In this document: positions 28,072 through 36,663 of the stretch, one piece after another | How positions within the stretch are numbered: the first letter of the stretch is position 1 | How the letters are laid out: every line of letters starts with the position of its first letter | Source: Vreelandella subglaciescola | Lineage (GTDB): Bacteria > Pseudomonadota > Gammaproteobacteria > Pseudomonadales > Halomonadaceae | Reading direction: 5' to 3' | Assembly (NCBI RefSeq): GCF_900142895.1 | Contig: NZ_LT670847.1 | Span: 1,054,001 to 1,118,000 of the forward strand | Length of the DNA stretch: 64,000 nucleotides | Made by a program: the position numbers and the translations under genes | The notes under the pieces: model-generated | The model's database searches: none | What the model was told of the DNA's origin: nothing | What the model saw: the letters and a program-made list of their open reading frames with translations, nothing else

Positions 28072-29358
28072 ATGGTAAGAACCGCCTCGCCTCCCCCTTC
28101 CTGGTACCGCGACTCCATCGTCGTCCAACTCGGCGACTGCCCTCCGCTGGAGGGCGAGGTTCGGGCAGATGTCTGTGTGGTGGGTGGCGGCATCACCGGC
28201 TGCTCGGCCGCCCTGCATCTTGCCGAGCGGGGTTACTCGGTGGTGCTGCTTGAGGCCGGCGAGATCGGCCACGGTGCTTCCGGGCGCAGCGGAGGCCAGA
28301 TCCTGCCGGGCCTGGGTACCGACATCGCCACCGTGGAGAAGGCGCTAGGCCGGGAACGGGCCCGCGAGATCTGGGAAATGAGCCGTGAGGCGGTACGACT
28401 GACCGCCGAGCTGATCGAGCGTCACGAGATTCCCTGCGAGCTGGCCTGGGGCTATCTGCACGCAGCGGTGAAGCCTCGCCATGTCGGCGAGCTCGAGGAA
28501 TTCCGTGAGCGTATGGCCCGCGACTACGACTATTCGGCCCTTACCCTACTCGAGGGCGATGCCCTGCACGATCATGTGGTGAGTGATGCCTATCCGGCAG
28601 CCCTCCGTGATGACGAGGGCGGTCACCTGCATCCCCTCAACTACACCCTGGGCTTGGCTCGGGCGGCCCGTCGCGCTGGCGTGGCCATCCACGAACACAG
28701 CGCCGCCGTCGATATCCGCCGCGGCCAGCCGGCCAACGTGGTCACCGATCGAGGGCAAGTGACTGCTGACTTCGTCGTCCTGGGCGCCAACGCCTACCAG
28801 GTGGGCCTAGTGCCGGAGCTCTCCGGGCGCATCATGCGCGCCTCTAACTACATGGTCGCAACCGAGCCGCTCACCGCCGCACAGGCAGCGCGTGTGCTGC
28901 CGAAGAACGATGCCCTGTCGGATGCCAATTTCGTGCTCGATTACTACCGGCTATCCGCCGATCGTCGCCTAGTCTACGGCGGCGAGGTCAGCTACGACGG
29001 GCGGGAGCCACGAGGGATGCAAGCGCGAATGGATGCCAAGATTGCCCGAATCTTTCCCGTACTCAAAGGGGTGCGCATCGACTATCGCTGGGGCGGCGAA
29101 GTGGCCATCACTCTCGACCGAGCGCCGGATATCGGCCGGTTGGGGAGTAATATCTACTACGCTCAGGGCTACTCCGGCCATGGTATGGCCCTGTCGGGGC
29201 TCGTCGGCAAGCTGCTGGCCGAAGCCATCGCCGGTCAGAGCGAGCGCTTCGATGTCTTCGCGGCTATGCCCCACCGTCGTTTCCCCGGTGGTCGCCTATT
29301 GCGCAAGCCCTTGCTGATGCTGGCTACTCATTACTACAAACTGCGGGACCGGCTGTGA
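28072..29358 (+). CDS. puuB: Gamma-glutamylputrescine oxidase-like FAD enzyme
   Basis: A 428-residue FAD oxidoreductase of the DAO family, resembling PuuB, which oxidises gamma-glutamylputrescine to the aldehyde with H2O2 release. The FAD-binding Rossmann motif is VCVVGGGITGCSAALHLAE; then GASGRSGGQILPG and the C-terminal YYAQGYSGHGMALSGL. I take the ATG at 28072 because AGGA lies seven bases before it; another ATG at 28054 is in frame. It heads an operon with the polyamine ABC transporter and PuuA, which supports a polyamine substrate. Substrate specificity among such oxidases varies. Confidence 0.8.
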   Translation: MVRTASPPPSWYRDSIVVQLGDCPPLEGEVRADVCVVGGGITGCSAALHLAERGYSVVLLEAGEIGHGASGRSGGQILPGLGTDIATVEKALGRERAREIWEMSREAVRLTAELIERHEIPCELAWGYLHAAVKPRHVGELEEFRERMARDYDYSALTLLEGDALHDHVVSDAYPAALRDDEGGHLHPLNYTLGLARAARRAGVAIHEHSAAVDIRRGQPANVVTDRGQVTADFVVLGANAYQVGLVPELSGRIMRASNYMVATEPLTAAQAARVLPKNDALSDANFVLDYYRLSADRRLVYGGEVSYDGREPRGMQARMDAKIARIFPVLKGVRIDYRWGGEVAITLDRAPDIGRLGSNIYYAQGYSGHGMALSGLVGKLLAEAIAGQSERFDVFAAMPHRRFPGGRLLRKPLLMLATHYYKLRDRL

Positions 29359-29389
29359 GCCGGGCCATTGAAAACCGAGAGGACCCCTC

Positions 29390-30520
29390 ATGAGTGACAC
29401 CATTGCAGCGGAAGCCATCAAGTCACCGGGCACACGTCCGATCAGAGAGGAGGCGATGCAGGGCGAAGCGATCCGGCAGGCCTCATCCATCGAGATGCAG
29501 GGCCTGCACAAGCGCTTTAGTCGTGACACCGTGGCACTGGACGGAGTCGATCTGACCATTGAGGCCGGGGAGTTCTTCACCCTGCTCGGACCCTCGGGCT
29601 GCGGCAAGACCACCCTGCTGCGCATCCTCGCCGGCCTGGAGGAGGCCGATGATGGCCGCCTGTCCATCGGTGATAAGGATATCACCGAGGTGCCGCCCCA
29701 TAAGCGCAGCGTCAACACGGTCTTCCAGTCCTATGCGCTCTTCCCCCACCTCTCGGTGCGCGAGAACCTGGCCTTTGGCTTGAAGATGCGCGGTATGGCC
29801 GCCAATGAGCGCGATACTCGGGTGGCACAGATCGCTGAGTTCATCAAGCTGGGCGACCTGGTCGACCGGCGGGTCGATCAGCTCTCCGGTGGCCAGCGCC
29901 AGCGCATCGCCCTGGCACGCACCCTGGTCTGTGAGCCCGACGTGCTGCTCCTAGACGAGCCGCTGTCGGCGCTGGATGCCGGCCTGCGTAGCCAACTGCA
30001 GGTGGAGCTGCTGCGTGTCCAGAAACGTCTCGGCATGACCTTCGTCTTCGTTACCCATGATCAGCAGGAAGCCATGGTGATGTCCGACCGTATCGCCGTG
30101 CTCAATGGCGGGATCATCCAGCAGGTCGGCTCTCCTCGCGAGGTTTACGAGCACCCGCTGAATGCCTTCGTCGCTCGTTTCATGGGCCACGACAACCTCT
30201 ATCCGATCATCGCCCGTCAGGGCACGCGCCTGACCACTTCGCTTGGCGAGATGGTTGTCGAAGAGGCGGAAGAGGGTGAAGTGCTGCTGATCCGCGCCGA
30301 GACCCTGGACCTGCTGCCCGGCGAGGTGGCCGGGGAGAACCACGTGCTAGCCACGGTGAACGAGCGGCTCTATCGCGGCAGCCATGCCGAGTATCGCCTG
30401 GAAGTGGGGGAAACCACCCTGCAGGCGACCCTCAACAACCGGGGGCGGCGCCTGCCCGAGGTGGGCGACCGCGTCACCGTGGTCGTGGCACCCGAAGACC
30501 TGGTTACTCTAAGCAAGTGA
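29390..30520 (+). CDS. potA: Polyamine ABC transporter ATPase (PotA type)
   Basis: The cytoplasmic ATPase of a spermidine/putrescine importer, 376 residues. Walker A is GPSGCGKTT, the Q-loop QSYALFPHL, the signature LSGGQRQRIALAR, and Walker B VLLLDEPLSALD, followed by the H-loop in FVTHDQQEAM. The C-terminal TOBE-like domain (from about residue 290) is of PotA length. GAGAGGA precedes the start. The gene begins 31 bases after puuB and is followed after 10 bases by potB. Related importers for other organic cations use the same fold, so the polyamine call leans on context. Confidence 0.88.
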   Translation: MSDTIAAEAIKSPGTRPIREEAMQGEAIRQASSIEMQGLHKRFSRDTVALDGVDLTIEAGEFFTLLGPSGCGKTTLLRILAGLEEADDGRLSIGDKDITEVPPHKRSVNTVFQSYALFPHLSVRENLAFGLKMRGMAANERDTRVAQIAEFIKLGDLVDRRVDQLSGGQRQRIALARTLVCEPDVLLLDEPLSALDAGLRSQLQVELLRVQKRLGMTFVFVTHDQQEAMVMSDRIAVLNGGIIQQVGSPREVYEHPLNAFVARFMGHDNLYPIIARQGTRLTTSLGEMVVEEAEEGEVLLIRAETLDLLPGEVAGENHVLATVNERLYRGSHAEYRLEVGETTLQATLNNRGRRLPEVGDRVTVVVAPEDLVTLSK

Positions 30521-30530
30521 GGAGACGAAC

Positions 30531-31454
30531 ATGGCCTACACCGGCGTAACGCCTTCCGCACGCAGCCGTGGCATGGTGCGTGAGGCGCGGCATCTACTGT
30601 TCACAGTGGCCCCCGGCGCGACCTGGATCATAATTTTCCTGGTCCTGCCCAGCGCCTACCTGATGGGCGTGGCCTTCATGACCAACGGTCCATATGGCCT
30701 GCCTGAGATGCCGCTGTCGCTCGAGTCGTTCCGGCGCCTGGCCGGCTTCGGCTTCCTGGGCTGGAGTCCTGGCAATCTTTATACGCTGCTGCGCTCGCTG
30801 TGGCAGACACTCATCTCCACCGGCCTGGTGGTGATCGTGGCCTATCCTATCGCCTACTACATCAGTACCTGCCGCGCCAGATGGCGGCCGATCATGCTGC
30901 TGCTAGTGGTGGTGCCTTCGTGGACGAATCAGGTCATCCGCACCTTCGGCTGGATGAACTTGCTCGCACCGGGCACGCCGTTCGCTAGCCTGGCCGAGAG
31001 CTTGGGGCTGATTGCTCCCAATATGGGCCTCTATCCCTCCAATTTTGCGGTCACCCTGGGGCTTGTCTACAACTTCCTGCCCTTCATGGTGCTGCCGCTC
31101 TATGCGGCCTTCGAGAAGCTCGATACCACCCAGGTCGAGGCCGCTCAAGACCTTTTCGCCTCGCCAGTGCGTACCTTCTGGCATGCGGTCTTTCCCCAGA
31201 CCCTGCCGGGGCTGCTGGCCGGTATCGTGCTGGTGGCGATACCCGCCTTCGGCATGTATGTGATCCCCGAGCTGCTCGGCGGGGGCAAGAGCATGATGCT
31301 CGGCAACTTGGTGGCCACGCAGTTCTCCGGCGGCGCCAACTGGCCGCTGGGCGCGGCCGGCGCGATTCTGATGCTGATTGCCACCTTCATCGGGCTGTTC
31401 GCCATGCGTCGCATCGGCAAGCGCCTGGGCGGCGGTGAGGAGGTGGTGATATGA
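30531..31454 (+). CDS. potB: Polyamine ABC transporter permease (PotB type)
   Basis: A 307-residue inner-membrane permease with about six helices and the EAA loop before the last helices (EAAQDLFASPVRTFWHAVFPQ), which contacts the PotA ATPase. The LVVVPSWTNQVIRTFGWM stretch is typical of PotB/PotH proteins. The ATG follows GAGGAG. Its end overlaps potC by four bases. Confidence 0.88.
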   Translation: MAYTGVTPSARSRGMVREARHLLFTVAPGATWIIIFLVLPSAYLMGVAFMTNGPYGLPEMPLSLESFRRLAGFGFLGWSPGNLYTLLRSLWQTLISTGLVVIVAYPIAYYISTCRARWRPIMLLLVVVPSWTNQVIRTFGWMNLLAPGTPFASLAESLGLIAPNMGLYPSNFAVTLGLVYNFLPFMVLPLYAAFEKLDTTQVEAAQDLFASPVRTFWHAVFPQTLPGLLAGIVLVAIPAFGMYVIPELLGGGKSMMLGNLVATQFSGGANWPLGAAGAILMLIATFIGLFAMRRIGKRLGGGEEVVI

Positions 31455-32248
31455 GAAAGCACACGCTGAAGCGCGGCCTGGCCAGCTTCTGGTGGTTTAC
31501 CCTGGCCTTCCTCTACCTACCGCTGGCGGTAGTGGTGTTGTTCTCCTTCAACGCAGCCAACAGCGCGGCTAGCTTCACCGGGGTGTCGTTTCGCTGGTAT
31601 CGGCAACTGATGGGCAACGAACAGATCCTCTCGGCCTTCGGCAACAGCATGATACTCGCCATCACCTCCTCGGTGATCGCCCTGTGCATCGGCTGCCTGA
31701 TCGGCTATGGCATGTACCGCCATCGCTACCGCAAGCTAGGCTGGCTGATCGTGCTGATCTACTTGCCCATCGTGCTGCCAGACATCGTCTTCGGCATCTC
31801 GGAGATGGCCTTCTTCGTGCAGATCCATCGCCTGACGGGGCTTCTACAGCCGGGCCTTATGACGATGATCATCGCCCATGTGACATTCCAGATTCCCTTC
31901 GTGGCACTGATTGTCTACTCGCGCTTCGTGGGCCTGGACCCGGCGCTGTTCGAGGCCGCCAAGGACCTCTACGCCACGCCATTTAAACGGGTGGTGCACT
32001 TCATGCTGCCGACCATCAAGCCCGCGTTGATCTCGGCGTTCTTCCTGTCGTTCACCCTGTCGATCGACGACTTCGTGATCAGTTTCTTCACCGCAGGACC
32101 CGAGAGCGCAACCCTGCCCATCTACATCTGGGGGGCAATCAAGAAGGGGGTGTCGCCAGAGATCAACGCCATCGCCGCGCTGATGATCGGCGCGGTGGGC
32201 ATCGCCGCTATCATGAGTCTGCTGTTCAGCCTTCGCCGGCGGGCATGA
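31451..32248 (+). CDS. potC: Polyamine ABC transporter permease (PotC type)
   Basis: A 265-residue second permease with about six helices. It starts with FWWFTLAFLYLPLAVVVLF and has the EAA motif EAAKDLYATPFKRVVHFMLP, then FTLSIDDFVISFF, a hallmark of PotC/PotI proteins. Translationally coupled to potB through ATGA. Confidence 0.88.
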   Translation: MRKHTLKRGLASFWWFTLAFLYLPLAVVVLFSFNAANSAASFTGVSFRWYRQLMGNEQILSAFGNSMILAITSSVIALCIGCLIGYGMYRHRYRKLGWLIVLIYLPIVLPDIVFGISEMAFFVQIHRLTGLLQPGLMTMIIAHVTFQIPFVALIVYSRFVGLDPALFEAAKDLYATPFKRVVHFMLPTIKPALISAFFLSFTLSIDDFVISFFTAGPESATLPIYIWGAIKKGVSPEINAIAALMIGAVGIAAIMSLLFSLRRRA

Positions 32249-32288
32249 GCCGGCATTTCTTCCCACGGGGAAACGAGGAGAGTCCGAC

Positions 32289-33353
32289 ATGACAAAAAAC
32301 AAGACCACACTGGCCCTCTCCCTGGGCGGCCTGTTGCTCGCAGGCAACGTCCAGGCTCAGGAATCCAAACTCTACCTATTCAACTGGACCGAATACATGG
32401 ATCCGGAGATCATCACGGCATTCGAAGAAAAATACGACGTTGACGTGGTGCAGAATTACTTCAACTCTAACCCGGAAATGTTTGCCAAGCTCAACGCCGG
32501 CGGGGCCTCCCAGTATGACATTATCGTGCCCTCTAACTACTTTGTCCCCCGCTTGATTGAGACGGGCCTGGTGCAGAAGCTCACAAAGTCGAAGCTCGAG
32601 AATCTGGGCAACGTCATGGAGCAGTTCCGGGACCCCTCTTACGATCCCGGTGGCGAGTACAGCGCGGCCTATCAGTGGGGCACCACGGGTATCGTCTACA
32701 ACGCCGAAACCCTCCCGGACGCGCCCAAGAGCTGGTCGGTACTCTTCGATTCCGAGGTCAATCCCGACCATCCCTTCAGCATGATGAGTGACGGCCAGGT
32801 CATCATGGGAGGCGCCTGCGCCTACCTGGGTCACGGCTATGACTGCACCGGTATGGAGGCCTGGAAGGAGGCAGCCCGGCTGCTGATCGACACCAAGAAC
32901 CGCAACACCTTCAGCGGTTTTACCGAGGGCACCCCGACCCTACAGCAGCTGGCTCGAGGTGTGACGCACGTGGGGCTTTCCTATAACGGCGATTACCTGT
33001 TCTACAAGGAAGAAAACCCAGACTCGTTCAAGAACCTCGAGTTCATGATTCCCGACGAGGGCGCCGAGAAGTGGGTAGACGTCATGATGATCCCTGCCAA
33101 GGCGCCCAACCCTGATATGGCCCACAAGTTTATCAACTTCATCCTGGATGCCGAGGTAGGTGCCCAGCTTTCCAACTACAACTACTATGCTAGTCCCAAC
33201 ATCGCCGCTGAACCCTACCTTGACGAGGTGGTGACCCAGCCGCCGGTCAGTCCCAGTAAGGCAGACATGGCTCGCCTGCGCTTCACGCCGTCCCTGGAGG
33301 GCGATCAGCTGCAAACCTTTCAGCAGCTGTGGGCCGAGGTAAAGTCGCGGTGA
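32289..33353 (+). CDS. potD: Periplasmic polyamine-binding protein (PotD type)
   Basis: A 354-residue extracytoplasmic solute-binding protein. A signal peptide (first 24 residues, ending NVQA) is followed by LYLFNWTEYMDPEIITAFE, the conserved start of PotD/PotF/SpuD proteins. NWTEY and the later YQWGTTGIVYN and GLSYNGDYLFYKEEN segments carry the aromatic and acidic residues that line polyamine pockets in this family. Preference for putrescine or spermidine cannot be judged. Lies between potC and puuA. Confidence 0.88.
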   Translation: MTKNKTTLALSLGGLLLAGNVQAQESKLYLFNWTEYMDPEIITAFEEKYDVDVVQNYFNSNPEMFAKLNAGGASQYDIIVPSNYFVPRLIETGLVQKLTKSKLENLGNVMEQFRDPSYDPGGEYSAAYQWGTTGIVYNAETLPDAPKSWSVLFDSEVNPDHPFSMMSDGQVIMGGACAYLGHGYDCTGMEAWKEAARLLIDTKNRNTFSGFTEGTPTLQQLARGVTHVGLSYNGDYLFYKEENPDSFKNLEFMIPDEGAEKWVDVMMIPAKAPNPDMAHKFINFILDAEVGAQLSNYNYYASPNIAAEPYLDEVVTQPPVSPSKADMARLRFTPSLEGDQLQTFQQLWAEVKSR

Positions 33354-33416
33354 GAGAAGGAGGCCCCGGCAGCGCACCGGATGCATTAAAAAAGCAAGTA
33401 AATCAAGGAAGCACTC

Positions 33417-34781
33417 ATGAGCAATCAACAAGAACAGCCGTTCCTTAACGACTGGTTTCAGACTCACGGCATTACCGAGGTGGAGAGTCTAGTTTCTGAC
33501 CTGACCGGTATCCTCAAAGGCAAGATCATGCCCGCCGGCAAGTATCTGGGCGACGGTCGTCCGCGGCTGCCGGATTCAATCTTCATCCAGACCGTCACCG
33601 GTGGCTTTCCTGACGATGAGGACGTTCAGTTCTGGAATTCCGCTGAGCGGGATATGGAGCTGGTGCCAGATCTCGATGCTATTTTCCTGGTGCCCTGGGC
33701 CAAGGATCCCACAGCGCAGATCATCCATGACTGCTTCTACCTGACCGGCGAACCGGTGGAGCTTGCTCCGCGTTACGTGCTCAAGCGCATACTGGCACTG
33801 TACGAAGCCCGTGGCTGGACGCCGGTAGTGGCGCCAGAGGTCGAGTTCTATCTGGTCAAGACCAACATTGACTCGGACTACCCGCTGGAACCACCGGTGG
33901 GACGAAATGGCCGTCAGGAAACCAGTCGCCAAGCGTTCTCCATCGATGCGGTCAATGAGTTCGACCCGCTGTTCGAAGAGATGTACGACTACTGCGACGC
34001 CATGGGTCTCGACTTGGATACGCTGATTCATGAAGAGGGCGCCGGCCAGATGGAAGTCAACTTCCAGCACGGCGATCCGCTGCAGCTGGCCGACCAGGTG
34101 GTAATGTTCAAGCGCACCCTGCGCGAAACGGCCCTGCGCCACGGCATGTACGCCACCTTCATGGCCAAGCCCATGGCCGATCAGCCGGGAAGCTCCATGC
34201 ACATTCACCAGAGCCTGCTGGACAGCCAGGGCTGCAACCTGTTCAGCAATGAGCAGGGCGAGCCCAGCCGGCTTTTTCTGCACTTCATAGCCGGCCTGCA
34301 ACGCTATCTGCCAGCGGCCATGCCGCTGCTGGCGCCCAACATCAACTCCTATCGACGCTTCGTGCGCACCGAGACCAGCGGATCGGCGCCAGTCAACGTG
34401 GAGTGGGGCATGGACAACCGCACCGTGGGTCTGCGGGTGCCGGTTTCATCGCCCCGTGCCTTGCGCGTGGAAAACCGCCTCGGTGGGGCCGACGCCAATC
34501 CCTACTTGGTAATGGCAGCATCGCTGGCCTGCGGCTATCTGGGCATGCTCAACCAGCTTGAAGCCAGACCGGCCATGGTCGGCTCGGCTTGGGCCAGTGG
34601 CAGCAAGCTGCCGAACGATATCGGCCGCGCTCTGGACATGATGGAAGAGTGCCAGCCACTGGCCGAAATTCTTGGCGAGCACTTCACCCACAGCTTTCTG
34701 GCCGCCAAGCGTGCTGAGCATCGTGAATACTTCCAAGTGATCAGTTCATGGGAGCGCGAGCATCTGCTGTTGCGAGTGTAG
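33417..34781 (+). CDS. puuA: Gamma-glutamylpolyamine synthetase (PuuA/SpuI type)
   Basis: A 454-residue glutamine-synthetase-fold ligase that joins glutamate to putrescine or another amine using ATP. The catalytic-domain motifs are VVAPEVEFYLV, GAGQMEVNFQHGDPL, the ATP-site GSSMHIHQSL and the C-terminal NRTVGLRVPVSSPRALRVEN and GGADANPYLVMAA. Residues ahead of the catalytic domain (VSDLTGILKGK) match PuuA rather than GlnA. AAGGA precedes the ATG. Last gene of the puuB-pot-puuA operon; the context makes a polyamine substrate likely. Confidence 0.9.
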   Translation: MSNQQEQPFLNDWFQTHGITEVESLVSDLTGILKGKIMPAGKYLGDGRPRLPDSIFIQTVTGGFPDDEDVQFWNSAERDMELVPDLDAIFLVPWAKDPTAQIIHDCFYLTGEPVELAPRYVLKRILALYEARGWTPVVAPEVEFYLVKTNIDSDYPLEPPVGRNGRQETSRQAFSIDAVNEFDPLFEEMYDYCDAMGLDLDTLIHEEGAGQMEVNFQHGDPLQLADQVVMFKRTLRETALRHGMYATFMAKPMADQPGSSMHIHQSLLDSQGCNLFSNEQGEPSRLFLHFIAGLQRYLPAAMPLLAPNINSYRRFVRTETSGSAPVNVEWGMDNRTVGLRVPVSSPRALRVENRLGGADANPYLVMAASLACGYLGMLNQLEARPAMVGSAWASGSKLPNDIGRALDMMEECQPLAEILGEHFTHSFLAAKRAEHREYFQVISSWEREHLLLRV

Positions 34782-34839
34782 TCCAGCATGTGTTTTGTAT
34801 GGCTTCACTGACGATTATCCTTGATCCTGCCCAGCTTGC

Positions 34840-34921
34840 AGTGGACACCTCATTAACAACGTACATTGATGAGGTGATCCCATGGCAAAGCAACTGGACA
34901 ACTACGCTGACAGAAGGGGCT
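34840..34921 (+). repeat. Compound scar: IS481 5' end joined to an IS3 terminus
   Basis: Bases 34841-34893 align closely with the reverse complement of 51055-51107, the 5' end of the IS481 element including its CACCTC/GAGGTG arms and the start ATGGCAA. Bases 34891-34921 match 50218-50248 at 28 of 31 positions, the left terminus of the intron-bearing IS3 element. Both are short leftovers; no transposase remains. Confidence 0.6.
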
Positions 34922-34927
34922 ACAACA

Positions 34928-35538
34928 TCAGGAACCAAAGGTCGACGTTGCCATTCCTTGCGTCTGCGACATACACTGCCAAAATCTCACAGGCACACCG
35001 ATATGCCCTATCATTCCACTGCTATGCTCGTCGCTTCGGATCCGCTTTATGCGGATATGCAGCTGTGCATGGCTATAAGTCGACAGCGTAATTCTCGCGA
35101 AGAAATGGCTAGCGTGCTCAGGGATATCAAGCTCGTTTTCATGTGGTTTTTCTGTAGCGCTGAATACTTCCGGACAGCACTCTTCAATACCCTGAGTGAG
35201 ACTTTTATCAGTGGTGCTACCACTGGAGAGATCGCTCAGGACGATGATAGACGCATCTGCTTCGGTGCCATAGGCCTTGACTGCCGCCACCTCACTGGCT
35301 CTTGCGCGCTGCCCGAAAATGCGAGGGGTTTCGACTTGTTGGGTGCCCAACAGATGGGCAGCAGTCTGTTCGATGACTGCCGCAATCGCGAGCGTGGCTG
35401 GGTGTTGGAGATACACGCTCTGTTGGTTGACGAAGAGTGTGGCCGCCTAGTGGGTTTACAGGCGCTGAAGATGGTTACGTGCGTCAGCGGAGTCGGTTCG
35501 CCCCACCAGAATTTCTCTACTTTCAAAGGTCTAGCCAA
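34928..35538 (-). pseudogene. Possible decayed gene, unrecognised
   Basis: On the minus strand two overlapping frames look gene-like: one starting near 35538 (MARPLKVEKFWWGEP) and a second, from 35416 down, with coding-like codon use (LAIAAVIEQTAAHLLG; ADASIIVLSDLSS). Together they suggest one frameshifted gene, but I do not recognise the family. A plus-strand frame across 34748-35614 is longer but its protein has no recognisable feature. The function is unknown. Confidence 0.3.
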
Positions 35539-35604
35539 TCAATGGCGCCACTTCCGTGTGTCGCGGATCCCTGCCTTCCCGGACGGCATGTCGATTCGAC
35601 GAAA

Positions 35605-36537
35605 ATGCCTATGACTGAGCGTCAGCCTACTTCTCTCGGTCAAGTTAGCGACTTCGATATACGTCTGCTGCGGGTGTTTAAGGCGGTAGTGGAGTGCGGT
35701 GGTTTCACTGCCGCCGAGACAGCGCTTGGTATCAGCCGTTCAGCGATCAGCATGCACATGGGCGACCTAGAGAAGCGTCTTGGTCTGCGGCTGTGCCAAC
35801 GTGGGCGCGGTGGATTCTCGCTGACCGAGGAGGGGCGTGAGGTGTTCGAGGCCGGGTTGACCTTGCTGACTTCGCTCGAGACCTTTCGTACTGAGGTCAA
35901 TGGCCTGCATCACACCCTGCGAGGGGAACTCAATATAGGCATTACCGATAATTTGATCAATAAGCCTGAAATGCGCATCACTCGCGCCCTGGCAGACCTT
36001 AGAACTGAAGGGGCGGGAGTGCGCATTAATATTCATATGGAACCTTCGGACGTGATCGCTCAGGGGGTGCTGGATGCGCGGCTGCATGTCGGGGTGGTGC
36101 CCCAAGTTAACCTGCTAGCCAACCTCGATACACAGCCCCTGTATGATGAGCGTTCACTGCTTTATTGCGCCGATACGCATCCTCTCCACGCAGTCTCCGA
36201 CGCCTCGTTATCTGCAGGCTGCCTGGCTGAATATGACGCGGTCATTCCCGGTTATCCTCTGCCTAAAGCCGCCCGTGATGCCCACGCTTTGCTTAACGGG
36301 ACGGCCACCGCTTCAGATAGGGAAGGAGCTGCCTTTCTGATCCTCACGGGCTGTTACCTGGGCTATCTGCCAGATCATCTTGCAGAGCCCTGGGTTGCTG
36401 CTGGACGTCTCAAGCCACTAGCTATACCTAGCTGCCATTATCTAACCTCTTTTGTGGTCATTACTCGCCGTGATCGGCGTTTCCACCGCGTGCTCGAGGC
36501 ATTTCTTAACGCACTGGGGCGTCAGCTCGCGACCTGA
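35605..36537 (+). CDS. LysR-family regulator upstream of bauA
   Basis: A LysR-type transcription regulator of about 310 residues. The N-terminal winged helix-turn-helix reads DFDIRLLRVFKAVVECGG, then AAETALGISRSAISMHMGDL, then LEKRLGLRLCQRG. The co-inducer domain follows (GELNIGITDN; VPQVNLLANLDTQPLYDERSLLY). The start is at 35605 or 35611; neither has a strong ribosome binding site, and the open frame upstream is not LysR-like. It lies 126 bases before bauA on the same strand, so it probably senses beta-alanine or a related amine, as BauR does. The specific role is inference. Confidence 0.8.
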   Translation: MPMTERQPTSLGQVSDFDIRLLRVFKAVVECGGFTAAETALGISRSAISMHMGDLEKRLGLRLCQRGRGGFSLTEEGREVFEAGLTLLTSLETFRTEVNGLHHTLRGELNIGITDNLINKPEMRITRALADLRTEGAGVRINIHMEPSDVIAQGVLDARLHVGVVPQVNLLANLDTQPLYDERSLLYCADTHPLHAVSDASLSAGCLAEYDAVIPGYPLPKAARDAHALLNGTATASDREGAAFLILTGCYLGYLPDHLAEPWVAAGRLKPLAIPSCHYLTSFVVITRRDRRFHRVLEAFLNALGRQLAT

Positions 36538-36557
36538 GTGTGCTGTTTAAACGGTTG

Positions 36558-36575
36558 CGTCAGCATTTTCTGACG
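36558..36575 (+). promoter_or_regulatory. Inverted repeat, candidate LysR-type operator for bauA
   Basis: CGTCAG (36558-36563) and CTGACG (36570-36575) form a perfect dyad between the LysR gene and bauA, a usual place for a LysR binding site. It could also act as a weak terminator hairpin, but no T run follows. Confidence 0.45.
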
Positions 36576-36623
36576 TAAACGTTATTAAAACGACATTTTC
36601 CTTTCGTGAAAGCGAGGCCATGC

Positions 36624-36659
36624 TGGAACTCATCCATGACAAGCAAGATAGGAGTTCCA
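36624..36659 (+). promoter_or_regulatory. Inverted repeat overlapping the bauA Shine-Dalgarno
   Basis: TGGAACTC (36624-36631) is perfectly complementary to GAGTTCCA (36652-36659). The right arm overlaps the ribosome binding site TAGGAG (36649-36654) of the bauA start at 36664. Folding of the mRNA would mask ribosome access. Confidence 0.5.
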
Positions 36660-36663
36660 AGTT

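Noticed and set aside
34748..35614. 288-codon plus-strand open frame between puuA and the LysR gene
   Set aside because: No recognisable domain, starts inside puuA and covers IS remnants; the antisense frames look more gene-like.
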